Source: Liquidambar formosana (taxonomy: Eukaryota > Streptophyta > Magnoliopsida > Saxifragales > Altingiaceae). From it: 64,000 nt of DNA. A program made the position numbers and the translations under genes. Below, piece by piece: positions 1-11,649 of the stretch; positions within the stretch are counted from its first letter, which is position 1; each line of letters begins with the position of its first letter. The stretch spans positions 10,973,133 to 11,037,132 of the forward strand of contig CM077833.1 in the NCBI GenBank assembly GCA_039720395.1, given 5' to 3'. The notes beneath the pieces were generated by a model. The model searched no databases, was not told the origin of the DNA, and worked only from the letters and a program-made list of their open reading frames with translations.

Positions 1-1849
1 CCATTTTCAGCCGGCTGAAAGTTCAAGTCAGCCGACTGAAAATTCCAGAGAGGCTTATTTTGTGTTGGGCATTTTCAGCCGGCTGAAAATATTTTTCAGC
101 CGTCTGAAAGTGTCGGCGGACAGTTTCAATAAAGGGTTAAAATGACCCATTTGCCCCCCTTTTCTATATAAACCCATTAAGCCCCGAGAATTCTAGACTC
201 TTTTCCCTTTTTCCAGCCAAGAGAGAGAGAGAATGAGAGAGGGAGAGTGACGAGGGAGGCCGTGGGTGTCTTGCGGGAGCATGGCAGCCCCGATTTGACA
301 CCGACAAGCTTGGATTCAACATATTTTGGCCCGATCTACGTGCGTGTAGGGATGGTTTGGCATTTGCATCACTCATTCATGAGGTAGGGGACATTTTCTC
401 ATTTTAAACCCTTGTTGCATGGGGGTTTGGGTGTAAATCATGTAGATTTACATGTATTTGGTAGTTTCTGCATACATATCATGCATGGGGTATATATTTG
501 CTAGGTTTTACAAATTGTGGGAAACCTAGGGTTTGATTCACATCATTTTTGTTATAAAAATGTTGTTTTTGAAATCATTCATTGGAAAATGATTTATGGG
601 GGTTATTTATTGTGATTTTTATGAACCCACCTGTTATATGGTTTTCTTGGAAAATTTATATATATAACATTTTCCAATTTATATGGGAATTATGGAGTTA
701 TTTCCAATGGTTTTCTAAGAACAAACCTATTATGTGGTTTTGGAAAATTTATATATAATTTTTCGGATTATGTGAGAATTATGGAAAATCAATAAATGAA
801 CAAATAAGTGGTGATAATAATGGATATAGTGATGAGGGCTACTGGAGACAGGATTACTGCGGTCCCAAAGGAAAGGGACGTCTTGCCGTGTTTTCCTATC
901 CTTTAGTCCTGGGCTATGTGCCCGAATATGAGGTTACTTTCTGGTCCAAATAGGATCATATTGTTTCCTCATGATGGGGTTACTTTCTAGACCAGGTAGG
1001 ATCCATAGTGTTTCCCTTTATTTTCCGTGCGCGAGGGCCCCGCATGACCTGGGGAGGATTTATCAGTTTGAAAGACTGATGTTATGGATTGCCGGATATG
1101 GCGGGTAATGGTTATTGGCTTATAAGGCCGTGATATGGAAATTGGAAAGAATGATAATGAATTATAAATAACTGAGTTATTTCTTACCTTTTAAAAAAAT
1201 AAATAAATAAAAAGGGGTGTTGGTATTAAATGATGTAAACTTCCGCAGTTTACTTTATTATACATGTATCAGTTTTATTTACTGAAAATTATATTGCAAC
1301 TAATCAATGGTTTTGCAAGATTCTTGAAAAGTATATAAACTATGGTTTTTAAAACCTTGGGGTTATTTTGAGAAATATTTTCCTACTGAGCGTATAGTTC
1401 ATACCCCCACAGTTTTCTTGCAGGTCATATTTTCAAAACTAAGCATGACCTGGGTTTTGGGAGCACGTCAGCATGCTTGCATTCATGTAGAGAATATTGG
1501 AGATAGGCTTTAAGCCTAGGCATGTATTAATTTTAATTTCATGGCCTGTAATAATTAATTGAGTAGTGGATGTATATTTGAATGAGACCCATGTGACCTA
1601 CGATACAGCTTGTAGTTTTATTTATTTTTTTGAATATTGTGTGGATGGTTGAAATGATTATAAATGGGTTTTCTACAGGTTTTACAACTAGTCGATAACT
1701 TGGTATGTCCTATTTACAGATGGGACCATGCCAGATTTTCTAAAAATAATATTTTCAAAAGAGTTATTTTTATTAAACATCCACCAAATTTGGCTTTAAA
1801 ACTGGTTTTCTTACTACTTAACTAATGACCCCAATTTTGGGTCGTTACA
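1..1849 (+). mobile_element. 5' LTR (partial) of a non-autonomous long-LTR retrotransposon
   Basis: This stretch repeats at 3829-5673 with roughly 35 differences by eye, nearly all transitions (about 2%). It ends in GGGTCGTTACA at 1849 and is followed at once by a primer-binding site, so it is the 5' LTR. By comparison with the complete 3' LTR, its first 627 or so bases lie left of the window. It carries a TATATAAA box at 165-172 followed by a GA-rich stretch (205-250). The terminal GGGTCGTTACA and the great LTR length resemble Tekay/Del chromovirus LTRs; that lineage is an inference. No reading frame in it looks real. Confidence 0.92.
165..172 (+). promoter_or_regulatory. TATA box of the 5' LTR
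   Basis: TATATAAA, preceded by a cluster of palindromes of the type CAGCCGGCTG (about 6-110) and followed by a GA-rich transcribed region. The same arrangement is at 3989-3996 in the 3' LTR. Transcription would start about 30 nt downstream. Confidence 0.7.
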
Positions 1850-1852
1850 GAG

Positions 1853-1864
1853 TGGTATCAGAGC
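1853..1864 (+). promoter_or_regulatory. Primer-binding site, initiator-methionine tRNA type
   Basis: TGGTATCAGAGC starts three bases after the 5' LTR end. This is the standard plant retrotransposon site complementary to the 3' end of initiator tRNA-Met, and it fixes the element's orientation as plus. Confidence 0.92.
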
Positions 1865-3189
1865 TGGCTAGTAGATCTACATGGGTACATCAAGATATAA
1901 TGATCAAAATGAGAATAGAATAATGCACATTCATTGCATGCCTGTTCGGCTAAGACTTGCATATGCATCTTGTTGCATGGTAGAGTTGTAAGGATGCATG
2001 TACTCGCTGCAGATTAGCGAGAGGTTGCATTTAGGATGAGAAATCCTATTGAGGACTTGGGCATATAAATGTGTAGGAACACATGTATATTTGCATATTG
2101 GATTGGTCATCACCCGTAGATTTTGGGGAGTTGAGTGCATAGTATATGCATCATTTGTAGCCTAGAGTTTTGGGCTTTATGTGAGCTTCATATGAGAGTT
2201 AGAATGTCCAATCATTTAGGACATCCCTTACTTCCTTTATGGTTTTCGAGACTGAGTCTATAAGATCGGGGCTTAACATGCGTATTTTCTCCTTGGTGTT
2301 ATGGGTGACTGGTGATTGTCATGTATCTTCGATCCTATTGACTAGAGATTATCAGATTTGATAATCCATGTATTGATATGTTGGTTGTGCTCTGCACAAT
2401 GTTTGTTTGATTGCTTGGATTTTAGAGGTCCATATCGCTATGGATTCAATTTCTTTTGGTTTGAAGGCGGTTAGCCTTGAATATTGTTGGATGTAATATA
2501 TATATTTAATTATATATATATATTGAATGATTTGTAATTATTTGAATTCTTGACATGATAATGCGCAATGTCGTGCTATGTGTGATATATACATATTGTT
2601 TGCATTGGTGGTACTCGTATGAGTACTAACCCCTGTTTGTATTGAGATGCGTAGGTTTCACAAATTGTGATATGATTGGAATGTTGTTGTGATGAATGTG
2701 TATTAGGTTGACGGAGTATACTTATGTGTATCTTTGTTGTGAGATATACGTATGTATACATATTGGTTGGTGCCTATGCGATTGCTACAGGAGTAGCTTT
2801 CTTGTAAGCATAGAATGTGATGTGTGACTTTTGTCCTGTAACGATATAGTTAGATGGAGATATTTTCATGATAGGTTCATTGTAAGAACCTTAGTTTGCT
2901 TAAAAGAGTTATATGGAAAACTCGTGATTGGATGTGACTTGTAATGTTTGATTTGGATTGTAACCTTAAAGACTGTTTGGTCTTTTGGGTTTGTAATGCT
3001 CATTGATATTGGTGAGTGACACCAATTGTGTTGTGATTTTGTATTGGTGTGTGCTTACTTATGAGCTAACCATGATAGTTAGTTTCACTTATGCTTGTGC
3101 TTGGTGGATATTCCACATTTGCTTGTTTTGTTTTATGACGAGTTGTCATTACCTTGAGTGTGTTGAAATTCGGGAACGAATTTCCTATT

Positions 3190-3200
3190 AGGTGGGGGGA
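3190..3200 (+). promoter_or_regulatory. Polypurine tract
   Basis: AGGTGGGGGGA lies directly upstream of the 3' LTR start (TGTGGGGACC at 3202). This is the plus-strand primer position expected in an LTR retrotransposon. Confidence 0.85.
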
Positions 3201-3790
3201 TTGTGGGGACCCGTTTTCTTAATAGGGATTATTACCACTTAATATATGATTAGAGTAGTTAATCCCTTCATTTGTTGGATAACCTAATGTAAAGGTAATC
3301 CATTTGTATGATAATATGATATTATATGTGTTTCGATGCTTATTTTGATGGATTGAGTATCTTATGTGAGTGTTGGGCCTTATTTGCAGTTTCGGGTTAA
3401 GCTACTGAAATTTGGCTAAGTATGGGAGAAAAATGAGTTTTCGTAAATCTTCGTTTTTAAAGATAATTTTTGGCGGTAATAGAAGTTTATAATATTATAA
3501 GACTTCTGTGATTTTATGGGATTTTATTAGCATGTTTGGATTGGTTTCCTCACATGTTTGTTTTAGGAAAATCTGTCGGGCGACGGATTTTGTACTAAAA
3601 CTTGGAAATGAGATTTTGATATATTGGGTATTTGATTTTTCTGATATTTTATTTGGATTTAAATGGGGGGTTATTTGTTTATTTTCATTAAATAACTTAA
3701 AGTAATCCTTTTACTTAAATGTTTTGGATGAAAATAAGGCTGATGGAGAGTTGCTGACTGACTATTTATTTTTGGCTATCTGTGCATTTT

Positions 3791-3935
3791 AGACGGCTGA
3801 AACATGTTTCAGCTGTCTGAAAGACCATTTTCAGCCGGCTGAAAGTTCAAGTTAGCCGACTGAAAATTCCAGAGAGGCTTATTTTGTGTTGGGCATTTTC
3901 AGCCAGCTGAAAATATTTTTCAGCCGTCTGAAAGT
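3791..3935. repeat. Palindrome cluster in LTR U3
   Basis: At least five short inverted repeats lie in 145 bp. They include a 28-bp near-perfect palindrome at 3791-3818, the perfect TTTCAGCCGGCTGAAA at 3829-3844, and variants around 3851, 3896 and 3917. The 5' LTR has the same cluster at 1-110. The position just upstream of the TATA box suggests dimeric transcription-factor sites, which is an inference. Confidence 0.8.
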
Positions 3936-3988
3936 GTCGGCGGACAGTTTCAATAAAGGGTTAAAATGACCCATTTGCCCCCCTTTTC

Positions 3989-3996
3989 TATATAAA
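3989..3996 (+). promoter_or_regulatory. TATA box of the 3' LTR
   Basis: TATATAAA in the same context as at 165-172. A transcript started here would read into the flanking DNA at 5674 onward. Confidence 0.65.
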
Positions 3997-5922
3997 CCCA
4001 TTAAGCCCCGAGAATTCTAGACTCTTTTCCCTTTTTCCAGCCAAGAGAGAGAGAGAATGAGAGAGGGAGAGTGACGAGGGAGGCTGTGGGTGTCTCGCGG
4101 GAGCATGGCAGCCCTGATCCGACGCCGAGAAGCTTGGATTCAACATATTTTGGCCCGATCTACGTGCGTGTAGGGATGGTTTGGCATTTGCATCACTCAT
4201 TCATGAGGTAGGGGACATTTTCTCATTTTAAACCCTTGTTGCATGGGGGTTTGGGTGTAAATCATGTAGATTTACATGTATTTGGTAGTTTCTACATACA
4301 TATCATGCATGGGGTATATATTTGCTAGGTTTTACAAATTGTGGGAAACCTAGGGTTTGATTCACATCATTTTTGTTATAAAAATGTTGTTTTTGAAATC
4401 ATTCATTGGAAAATGATTTATGGGGGTTATTTATTGTGATTTTTATGAACCCACCTGTTATATGGTTTTCTTGGAAAATTTATATATATAAAATTTTCCG
4501 GTTTATATGGGGATTATGGAGTTATTTCCAATGGTTTTCTAAGAACAAACCTATTATGTGGTTTTGGAAAATTTATATATAATTTTCCGGATTATGTGAG
4601 AATTATGGAAAATTAATAAATGAACAAATAAGTGGTGATAATAATGGATATGGTGATGAGGGCTACTGAAGACAAGATTACTGCGGTCCTAAAGGAAAGG
4701 GACGTCTTGCCGTGTTTTCCTATCCTTTAGTCCTGGGCTATGTGCCCGAATATGAGGTTACTTTCTGGTCCAAATAGGATCATAGTGTTTCCTCATGATG
4801 GGGTTACTTTCTGGACCAGGTAGGATCCATAGTGTTTCCCCTTATTTTCCGCGCGCGAGGGCCCCGCATGACCTAGGGAGGATTTATCAGTTTGAAAGAC
4901 TGATGTTATGGATTGCCGGATATGGCGGGTAATGGTTATTGGCTTATAAGGCCGTGATATGGAAATTGGAAAGAATGATAATGAATTATAAATAACTGAG
5001 TTATTTCTTACCTTTTAAAAAAATAAATAAATAAAAAGGGGTGTTGGTATTAAATGATGTAAACTTCCGCAGTTTACTTTATTATACATGTATCAGTTTT
5101 ATTTACTGAAAATTATATTGCAACTAATCAATGGTTTTGCAGGATTCTTGAAAAGTATATAAACTATGGTTTTTAAAACCTTGGGGTTATTTTGAGAAAT
5201 GTTTTCCTACTGAGCGTATAGCTCATACCCCCACAGTTTTCTTGCAGGTCATATTTTCAAAACTAAGCATGTACCTGGGTTTTGGGAGCACGTCAGCATG
5301 CTTGCATTCATGTAGAGAATATTGGAGATAGGCTTTAAGCCTAGGCATGTATTAATTTTAATTTCATGGCCTGTAATAATTAATTGAGTAGTGGATGTAT
5401 ATTTGAATGAGACCCATGTGACCTACGATACAGCTTGTAGTTTTATTTATTTTTTTGAATATTGTGTGGATGGTTGAAATGATTATAAATGGGTTTTTAC
5501 AGGTTTTACAACTAGTCGATAACTTGGTATGTCCTATTTACAGACGGGACCATGCCGGATTTTCTAAAAATAATATTTTCAAAAGAGTTATTTTTATTAA
5601 ACATCCACCAAATTTGGCTTTAAAACTGGTTTTCTTACTACTTAACTAATGGCCCCAATTTTGGGTCGTTACAGAAGGGGTTAATGTCAGAAGAATGCCA
5701 AAATTATATGAATAGAATGTGTAAAAAAGGATGAAAATTTCTAAGTTATTAAGCAACCTGGTTGTATAATACGAGGTGAAAATGGTGTTATTGATCCAAA
5801 ATAGTTTTTTTTTTTGGGGGGGGGGGGGGTGTGTTGAAACTCAAATCTAACTGCTTCCAAAATAATATAATCTTAAAGTTCCAAATGAAATCTAAATTTG
5901 CTCTTATATTTTTAGTTTAGAA

Positions 5923-6156
<234 letters not shown>

Positions 6157-6252
6157 TAATTTCCTTCTTTGTTTTTCGGAATTGTATTTGTTTATGACTT
6201 GGTTGCATATATTTGTCTAATATAAGAATTGATTAACTGAAATTTATTATTG

Positions 6253-6324
6253 GTGGATCCTATATTTGTTGTTTTTTTTATGAGGCTAGTGGATCCTATA
6301 TTTTTTGTTTTTTTTATGAGACTA
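6253..6324 (+). repeat. Tandem duplication, 36-bp unit x2
   Basis: Two adjacent copies, 6253-6288 and 6289-6324, each beginning GTGGATCCTATATTT and running through a T tract to ATGAG. They lie just upstream of the GRF zinc-finger pseudogene start. Confidence 0.8.
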
Positions 6325-6369
6325 ATTTCCATTTTTTTTAAAAAAAAATTCCTTGATTTTAGACATTCA

Positions 6370-6775
6370 ATGGCATCATCAAGTAGGAGTGTGAATAGTG
6401 GCACGGGTCGTGGCACCCGCTATAGATTTCAAAATTGCAGATGTTTATTGCGGGCGTAGAGCTGAAGTGAAGATTTCAGAATCTATAGATAATCTAGAGA
6501 AATTGTTTTTTAAATGCAAAGATTGTGGTTTCTTTGAGTGGTGGATAGCTCTTAGGGACGTGCAAGAGGGTTGCGACGACTCCGTTAAAGATTTGAGAAG
6601 AGAGATCAATGGGCATTATCAAGACTTGGGAAGAGAGATTGATGTGCATTACAAAGGATTGAGGAGAGAAATGAAGGGGCATTACAATGGGTTGAAGCTT
6701 TTAGTTATTGTGAATACAATATTTATTGTGTTTGTTATGTTTATGATTTGTATTATTCTAAGTAGGATGAACTAG
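6370..6775 (+). pseudogene. GRF-type zinc-finger protein gene with one frameshift
   Basis: ATG at 6370 opens a Ser/Gly/Arg-rich start (MASSSRSVNSGTGRG) that reaches the first cysteines of a GRF zinc finger. At about 6442-6446 one extra T shifts the frame; the next frame carries on from 6446 to 6775 with CGRRAEVK, then FFKCKDCGFFEWW, the aromatic core of the finger. A charged helical region with three repeats of a REI/REM-xx-HY pattern (about 6590-6690) and a C-terminal hydrophobic membrane segment (about 6700-6765) follow. This domain order is that of the small plant 'At4g04775-like' GRF proteins, many of which are transposon-associated. GRF fingers bind nucleic acid; the role of this subgroup is unknown. 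It would otherwise be about 135 residues. A sequencing error is an alternative to true pseudogenisation. Confidence 0.65.
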
Positions 6776-9204
6776 TATAGGTAAGAAACTGAACCTTTTT
6801 TTGTACTCAAAGCTTGTAAATGAGCTAATGAAAGTTGTGGTTTTTTGTTGGCAAATAGTTGTACTCAAATGGTTGTATTTCAAATGCAAATAGTTCCCAT
6901 TCCATTTGCTATTGAATGACTTGATATATGAGTCATCAAATGGTAAATTTCAAATGCAAATAGTTCACATTCTATGCCACTTATTTCCACACTAAATAGT
7001 GATCTTCATGATAAGGCTATACCCTTGGCTATTGAAACTCCTATTCTCACCAAACACCTTTATTTGAAAAGAAACCATTTTAGTTCATAAAGAAATCTAA
7101 GGGGAAAACAAAAAAACACATTAATTTTCCAATAATTTTCCAATTAAAAAAAAATCATTTATTGTTCTATTTTAATTCTTAACCACTATTTGATTGAACC
7201 TTATGGAATGAAATGATTCAATTAATTTTTTTTTTAGAAAATTTGGCATAACCCTATCTATAATAAGGACATCCTAAGTTATCGACTAATCATACCTGTA
7301 CAAAATCAAACAAACTATAAACTATTCAGAAACCAATAATAAATAACTGAGCACCAAATTTTTTTTATAAAATCTGGCAAGACATTGTTTATAACAATAA
7401 TTAGTCCCCATTAAAAACAACAAAAAAGAACTAAAGTTTACATCCATAGTCAGTGTACACATTAAACCAAAATGCATTAGTATACACATTCAACAAGTAG
7501 TCCTCCATCCTGTTTTTTCACTTTGTTTCATGAATGTTCTTCAACCCTGAATAGAAAAGTTTAAAAGGGAAAAAACATTAATTCTCAAAAAAAAAATCTC
7601 AACCATAGAGTTTGTTCATTAAACAATATAAGAAAGTAGAATAAAAAAGTTTCACCATGAATACCTCAATATCAACAACTCAATCACGATGTCGGTCCAT
7701 CCAAATTATCATGTGAATCCATATCAACCTATGAGTATCAAATGATAATTATAAATTTCCACGTCTGAGATAAGTTAACAATGCTTAGTATAAAAGTTAA
7801 ACTAATAAAAATGTATATTTAATTTTATTTTGGTTAGAAGATAGGTTATTTGAGCCTTGACAAGGCTCAAATTCCCAAGTCCAAGTTAAAGCATCAATAT
7901 TTCTTGTCAACAATGCTTGGATGTTGGTTAGTCCGGTTGGTGGTGTGCACAACATCGAATCCAATGGCGGATTTAAACTAAAACCATCTATCTCTTGCCG
8001 TATTGATTATAAAATTCATGGGCCATTGGTTCACTATCAAACTCCATACCAATCCTGGGCTTCCATTCCAATTGCTCAGCACTATCATCTAATTCCAACT
8101 CCATACTTGCACCCACAAGATTTAAAATCAATACTCACAATAATAGCATGTTTTAGGAAAAAAAAAAATTTAAGTTTATAGGTACCACAAAGATCAAACC
8201 AAAAAAATTTAAGTTCAGGAAAAAAACAAATTTAAGTTTATACTCCCTCCATCCCACAAAGATAGGCCCATGTTTGACAAAACAAGGAATTTAAGAAAGT
8301 GCTATTATTGCATTGGGTTTTGTGGCTAGCTTGTGTTTGTGGCTAGCTAATTCCTTGCATAACCAATGAAACAGTCAAACTGGCCTCACATTACTAAGGG
8401 CTCAAAAAATTTTATCAATTGAAACTGTATTCTGGAAAATATTAGTTTGTGTGACAGTGGCATGACTGTAGTAGTAAAATTTAGAACTTAAAAAATGAAT
8501 TACCAGACAAACAAAGGAAAAATATTGTTTGGGACATCAATTTTTTCGACCTTATTTATTAGAGTCCACAAATTATCCTATGTTATATTGATATTAGAGC
8601 AGCAATTAGTTACTTGATTAATTAGTGTGTGTGCGTGTGCATGTGCATATGTGAGAGAAAGGAAAAGGAAGAGGGAGGGGGGGGGGAATTCAATATAGAA
8701 AGCTGAGGCATTATGTGATCCCAAGGCATCCATCACCATTAACCATTATCAAAAGACCAAATCCTATGAACAATATTCATAAATCTCTTCATGATAAGCA
8801 AAACTAGTCAAACAAAACAATTTTGGCACAGTAGGTTAGAGTCCATAAGATGCCATGTTCAGTAAACGCAATTGATGAGTTTAGAAAGACATGCATTCAG
8901 CATGTCATCCAAGAAACTTTGGAAAATTGTATAAGCACAAAATTCAGAATGCAATTCAAGAAATTTGAATGAGATTTAGTTTTGTTCCTCAATTTAAAAA
9001 AAAAAAAAAAAAACTTGAAATTTCTCAACAAAAAAACCAGTTTACACAGGTTACAAAATTACAAAAAAAAAAAAAAAAATATTCAGAACATAACTTCTCA
9101 TACATAGGTTACAAAAAATAATAATAATAAATAAATAAAATTATACAGTTTATACAGTTTACACAGGTTACACCAAAATATATATATATATATAAAACCA
9201 GTAC
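6776..9204. other. AT-rich intergenic DNA, no gene recognised
   Basis: About 2.4 kb with poly-A and poly-T tracts (9000-9013 and 9063-9079), an AT dinucleotide run near 9180-9195 and a G tract near 8677-8686. Open frames are short and resemble nothing known. Around 8240 a TA followed by CTCCCTCCATCCCA resembles the end of a Stowaway-type MITE, but no matching opposite end was found. Confidence 0.6.
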
Positions 9205-9477
9205 CTGGGTTCCCGCCGAGGAAGGAGGAGCAGCGGCAACAGGGGCTTTAGGCGGAGCAGCAGCGGCGGTAGCGGCAGTGGCGGTGGATCTGGCACCTCT
9301 GCGCCTGCACCAGTGGTGGGGGAACTGTCGGTGTGCAGATATGGGACGACGAAGGCGAGAGAGAGTGGAACGGAAGGAGGGGAGAGAGGAGAGAGTGGAA
9401 TGGCAGGGAGGGTAGAGAGGAGAGAGAGAAAAGAGAGGGAGGAGAGAGGGAACGAAATGAATTGAAATGTGAGGCAT
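9205..9477 (-). CDS. Possible first exon, transit-peptide-like
   Basis: An island much richer in G and C than its surroundings. On the minus strand an ATG at 9477 opens 91 codons that end at CCCAG followed by GTAC, a plausible splice donor (9204-9203). The encoded segment is rich in Ser, Leu, Arg and Ala with few acidic residues (for example STLSRLRRPISAHRQF, then an Ala/Pro tail), which is the composition of a chloroplast transit peptide. Upstream (higher coordinates) is a CT-rich stretch and a G-box at 9609-9614, as in plant promoters. No second exon was found toward lower coordinates, so it may be a truncated gene or a chance low-complexity frame. Confidence 0.28.
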
Positions 9478-11609
9478 CAGGTTTTGCCCTTGAAATTTTA
9501 AGCAAAACACAGCGTTTTCATGTGTTTTGCATCTTAACGGCAAACGGCGTTAGAGGGAAAGAAACAGTTCAGCCAGGCGTGCCATCCACCGTCCATTTGT
9601 TGCTCCACCACGTGGCACAGATCGAACGCCTACTACACTATGCAGTTAAAGGCATGGACTGCACCAAATCCAGATCCGGAGTTTTGGAGCCAAATGTGTC
9701 TTGTTTTTTGTGGACGGAAAAGCAACCAAAGTAGGCATTAAAAATGGGACGAAACGGCACCTTTTATGTCCCCTCGTCCATTGTTTTGGATAATGGCATG
9801 AACAGTGCCGGCTTTATTCTGCTTTTTAGTATAACAATAAATACAATACAACACCTATGTGCTGCTAGATAATCAATCTATTAGCATGTGAGAGAGTAAA
9901 GTGATATTGATTCTAAAATAATACTTTGTACACACAAATTTCGAGTCTAAAAATAAATAAACAGAAAAAGTGGACAAATGATAATTTTTTTTAATTTGTA
10001 AAAGCGGAAAACAATCTATGTGTAGACTTTGTTTACAAAGCAAAGTAATCATATGATTCTTCTCTCCTTGAAACTTTGACTCAAGGGCTTGAATAGCTTG
10101 TTTTCAATTCAATGAGCGAAATCTCCTCTGATGTAGGTAGAATAGATATCTTGTACGAGTCTCTAAGCTTTGAGCATATTAGATATTGTAAGCTTTGGTG
10201 AGAGTTCTTCGTCTTGAGTCTTTGGTGCAGAAGTTCTATGAAGTTTTTGAGGCTTTAATCCGACAGAGCTAGCTTCAATGCTTGAATGTTGGTTTTTTAA
10301 TCCTTGGGGGCTACTCCTATTTTAGTGGTAGGGGGAAGAGAATTCTGATAAGAACTGACTTCTTTATAATTATCCCTTACTTATTTATCTTTTATAAGAG
10401 GATAATATTAATTATTTGATAGCCATGTGAATCAGAATACGTGACAACATTTGATTGGAAGAATTATTTGTCCTCCTTTTATTTGGTCTCACTTAACAAG
10501 TGGCAATATTTGATTTGGTGACCTGTGTAGCAATTTTAAAACACATGGCAACTTATAATTCGCCAATGCTGTGCAATAAAAGATATGTGGTACACATTTA
10601 TTTGCCATAAATATATCTCACTCAGTTTACTTTAAAACACGTGATCAAATTTAATTTGTCATGATTTAGTTGACTTTAACACATGTGTCAACTTTTGATT
10701 GGCTGAAAATTTTCTCATTCTACATACTCTATTATTTTGCTCTTATGGGGACCACATGTTTGTTAAAACGCCTTTCACAAACTGATATCATTAGAAACAT
10801 TTTAGCCTAATTCAAGAGGTCTAGGGTCATCGACCCATCTATTCTTGACGTTGTACTTAACTTTCATTTTTTTTTTTTTTTTTGTTCATTAGAGGGAATG
10901 CTAATGGAAGAATGCAAGATTCCATTAGGATTTGATGATGGCAGGTTTGAATTTAGTGCCATTGAATTCAATTAATTTATCAATTTCACTCAACTTTTTC
11001 TTATGCACTCATGATGCTCTTCTTGCAATTTGCATATTTCTACTCCTGATAATGATTGAAATCCTATGATTGATCTTTTCTTTTTCAAACTAACCTGATA
11101 AGGGGATCTTCTAAATTTATGATAGCCATCTCTTTTAATGTCTATATAGTACCTACAATCTTCCATGACGCACCTTTTGATTGTTCTGATGAGTTATAGT
11201 ACTATTTCCAGCAATTAAACATGCATTGTGATGACATGAGCTGTAGTACAATTCTATAGTTTTGCAGAATGCTAGGGTGTCTTGGATTTGTAATTATTGG
11301 TGTGAATATTTTTATTATTATTATTTAAAAATAAATAAAAAACAAACTGAGAACTATGAAGCTTCTTTTCATTAATCAAAGGTAAATTGTCAACATGAAA
11401 AATTCAATTTTACAAAGTTGTGGTATCAAAAAAGTAAAGAATATGATTACTTGCTGAAAAGATTTTGTAAATAATTTATTTGGTATTGACTTAAATCCTT
11501 TGAGGAACCTATATTTATAACAACCAATTTTTTTCCTTAAATATTTAAACAACTATTTGAATCGCTTCAGAAGTCGAGGTGCGCGCAAACTGGTCCGAAC
11601 ACCTTAAAC

Positions 11610-11643
<34 letters not shown>

Positions 11644-11649
11644 GAAAAT
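9478..11649. other. Intergenic DNA, no gene recognised
   Basis: AT-rich, with a T tract at 10868-10883 and a 30-base A tract at about 11611-11641 next to the solo LTR. No protein or RNA gene could be recognised on either strand. Confidence 0.6.
9609..9614. promoter_or_regulatory. G-box (CACGTG)
   Basis: A perfect CCACGTGG lies about 130 bp upstream of the possible exon start at 9477. G-boxes bind bZIP and bHLH factors in plant promoters. Functional only if that exon is real. Confidence 0.3.

Larger units (their letters stand above)
1850..3201 (+). mobile_element. Coding-free interior of the LARD-type element
   Basis: About 1.35 kb between the two LTRs. It holds the primer-binding site at its left end and a polypurine tract at its right end, but no gag, protease, integrase or reverse transcriptase similarity in any frame; the open frames are under 70 codons and unrecognisable. 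The element must therefore have been mobilised by proteins of a related autonomous element. This is the defining structure of a large retrotransposon derivative. Confidence 0.85.
3202..5673 (+). mobile_element. Complete 3' LTR of the LARD-type element (2.47 kb)
   Basis: It begins TGTGGGGACC and ends GGGTCGTTACA, giving the canonical TG...CA ends. Bases 3829-5673 match 1-1849 with about 2% mismatch. The U3 part contains a dense cluster of palindromes (3791-3935) about 55-200 bp upstream of TATATAAA at 3989-3996. The right target duplication would be GAAGG (5674-5678); the left one is outside the window. The high LTR identity suggests a fairly recent insertion. Confidence 0.93.

Noticed and set aside
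164..376. Minus-strand open frame in the LARD LTR, repeated at 3988-4200
   Set aside because: Present in both LTRs only because the LTRs are identical. It is low-complexity Ser/Leu/His sequence opposite a GA-rich leader.
1..5673. Simple segmental tandem duplication of about 1.85 kb
   Set aside because: The methionine-tRNA primer site directly after the first copy, the polypurine tract before the second, and TG...CA ends show LTRs instead.
8240..8275. CTCCCTCCATCCCA preceded by TA, like a Stowaway MITE end
   Set aside because: No complementary end or matching TA duplication was found downstream, so a whole element cannot be supported.
9333..9734. Plus-strand frame of 133 codons rich in Glu, Arg and Gly
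   Set aside because: It is the complement of a CT-rich leader-like stretch, with repetitive composition and no domain.
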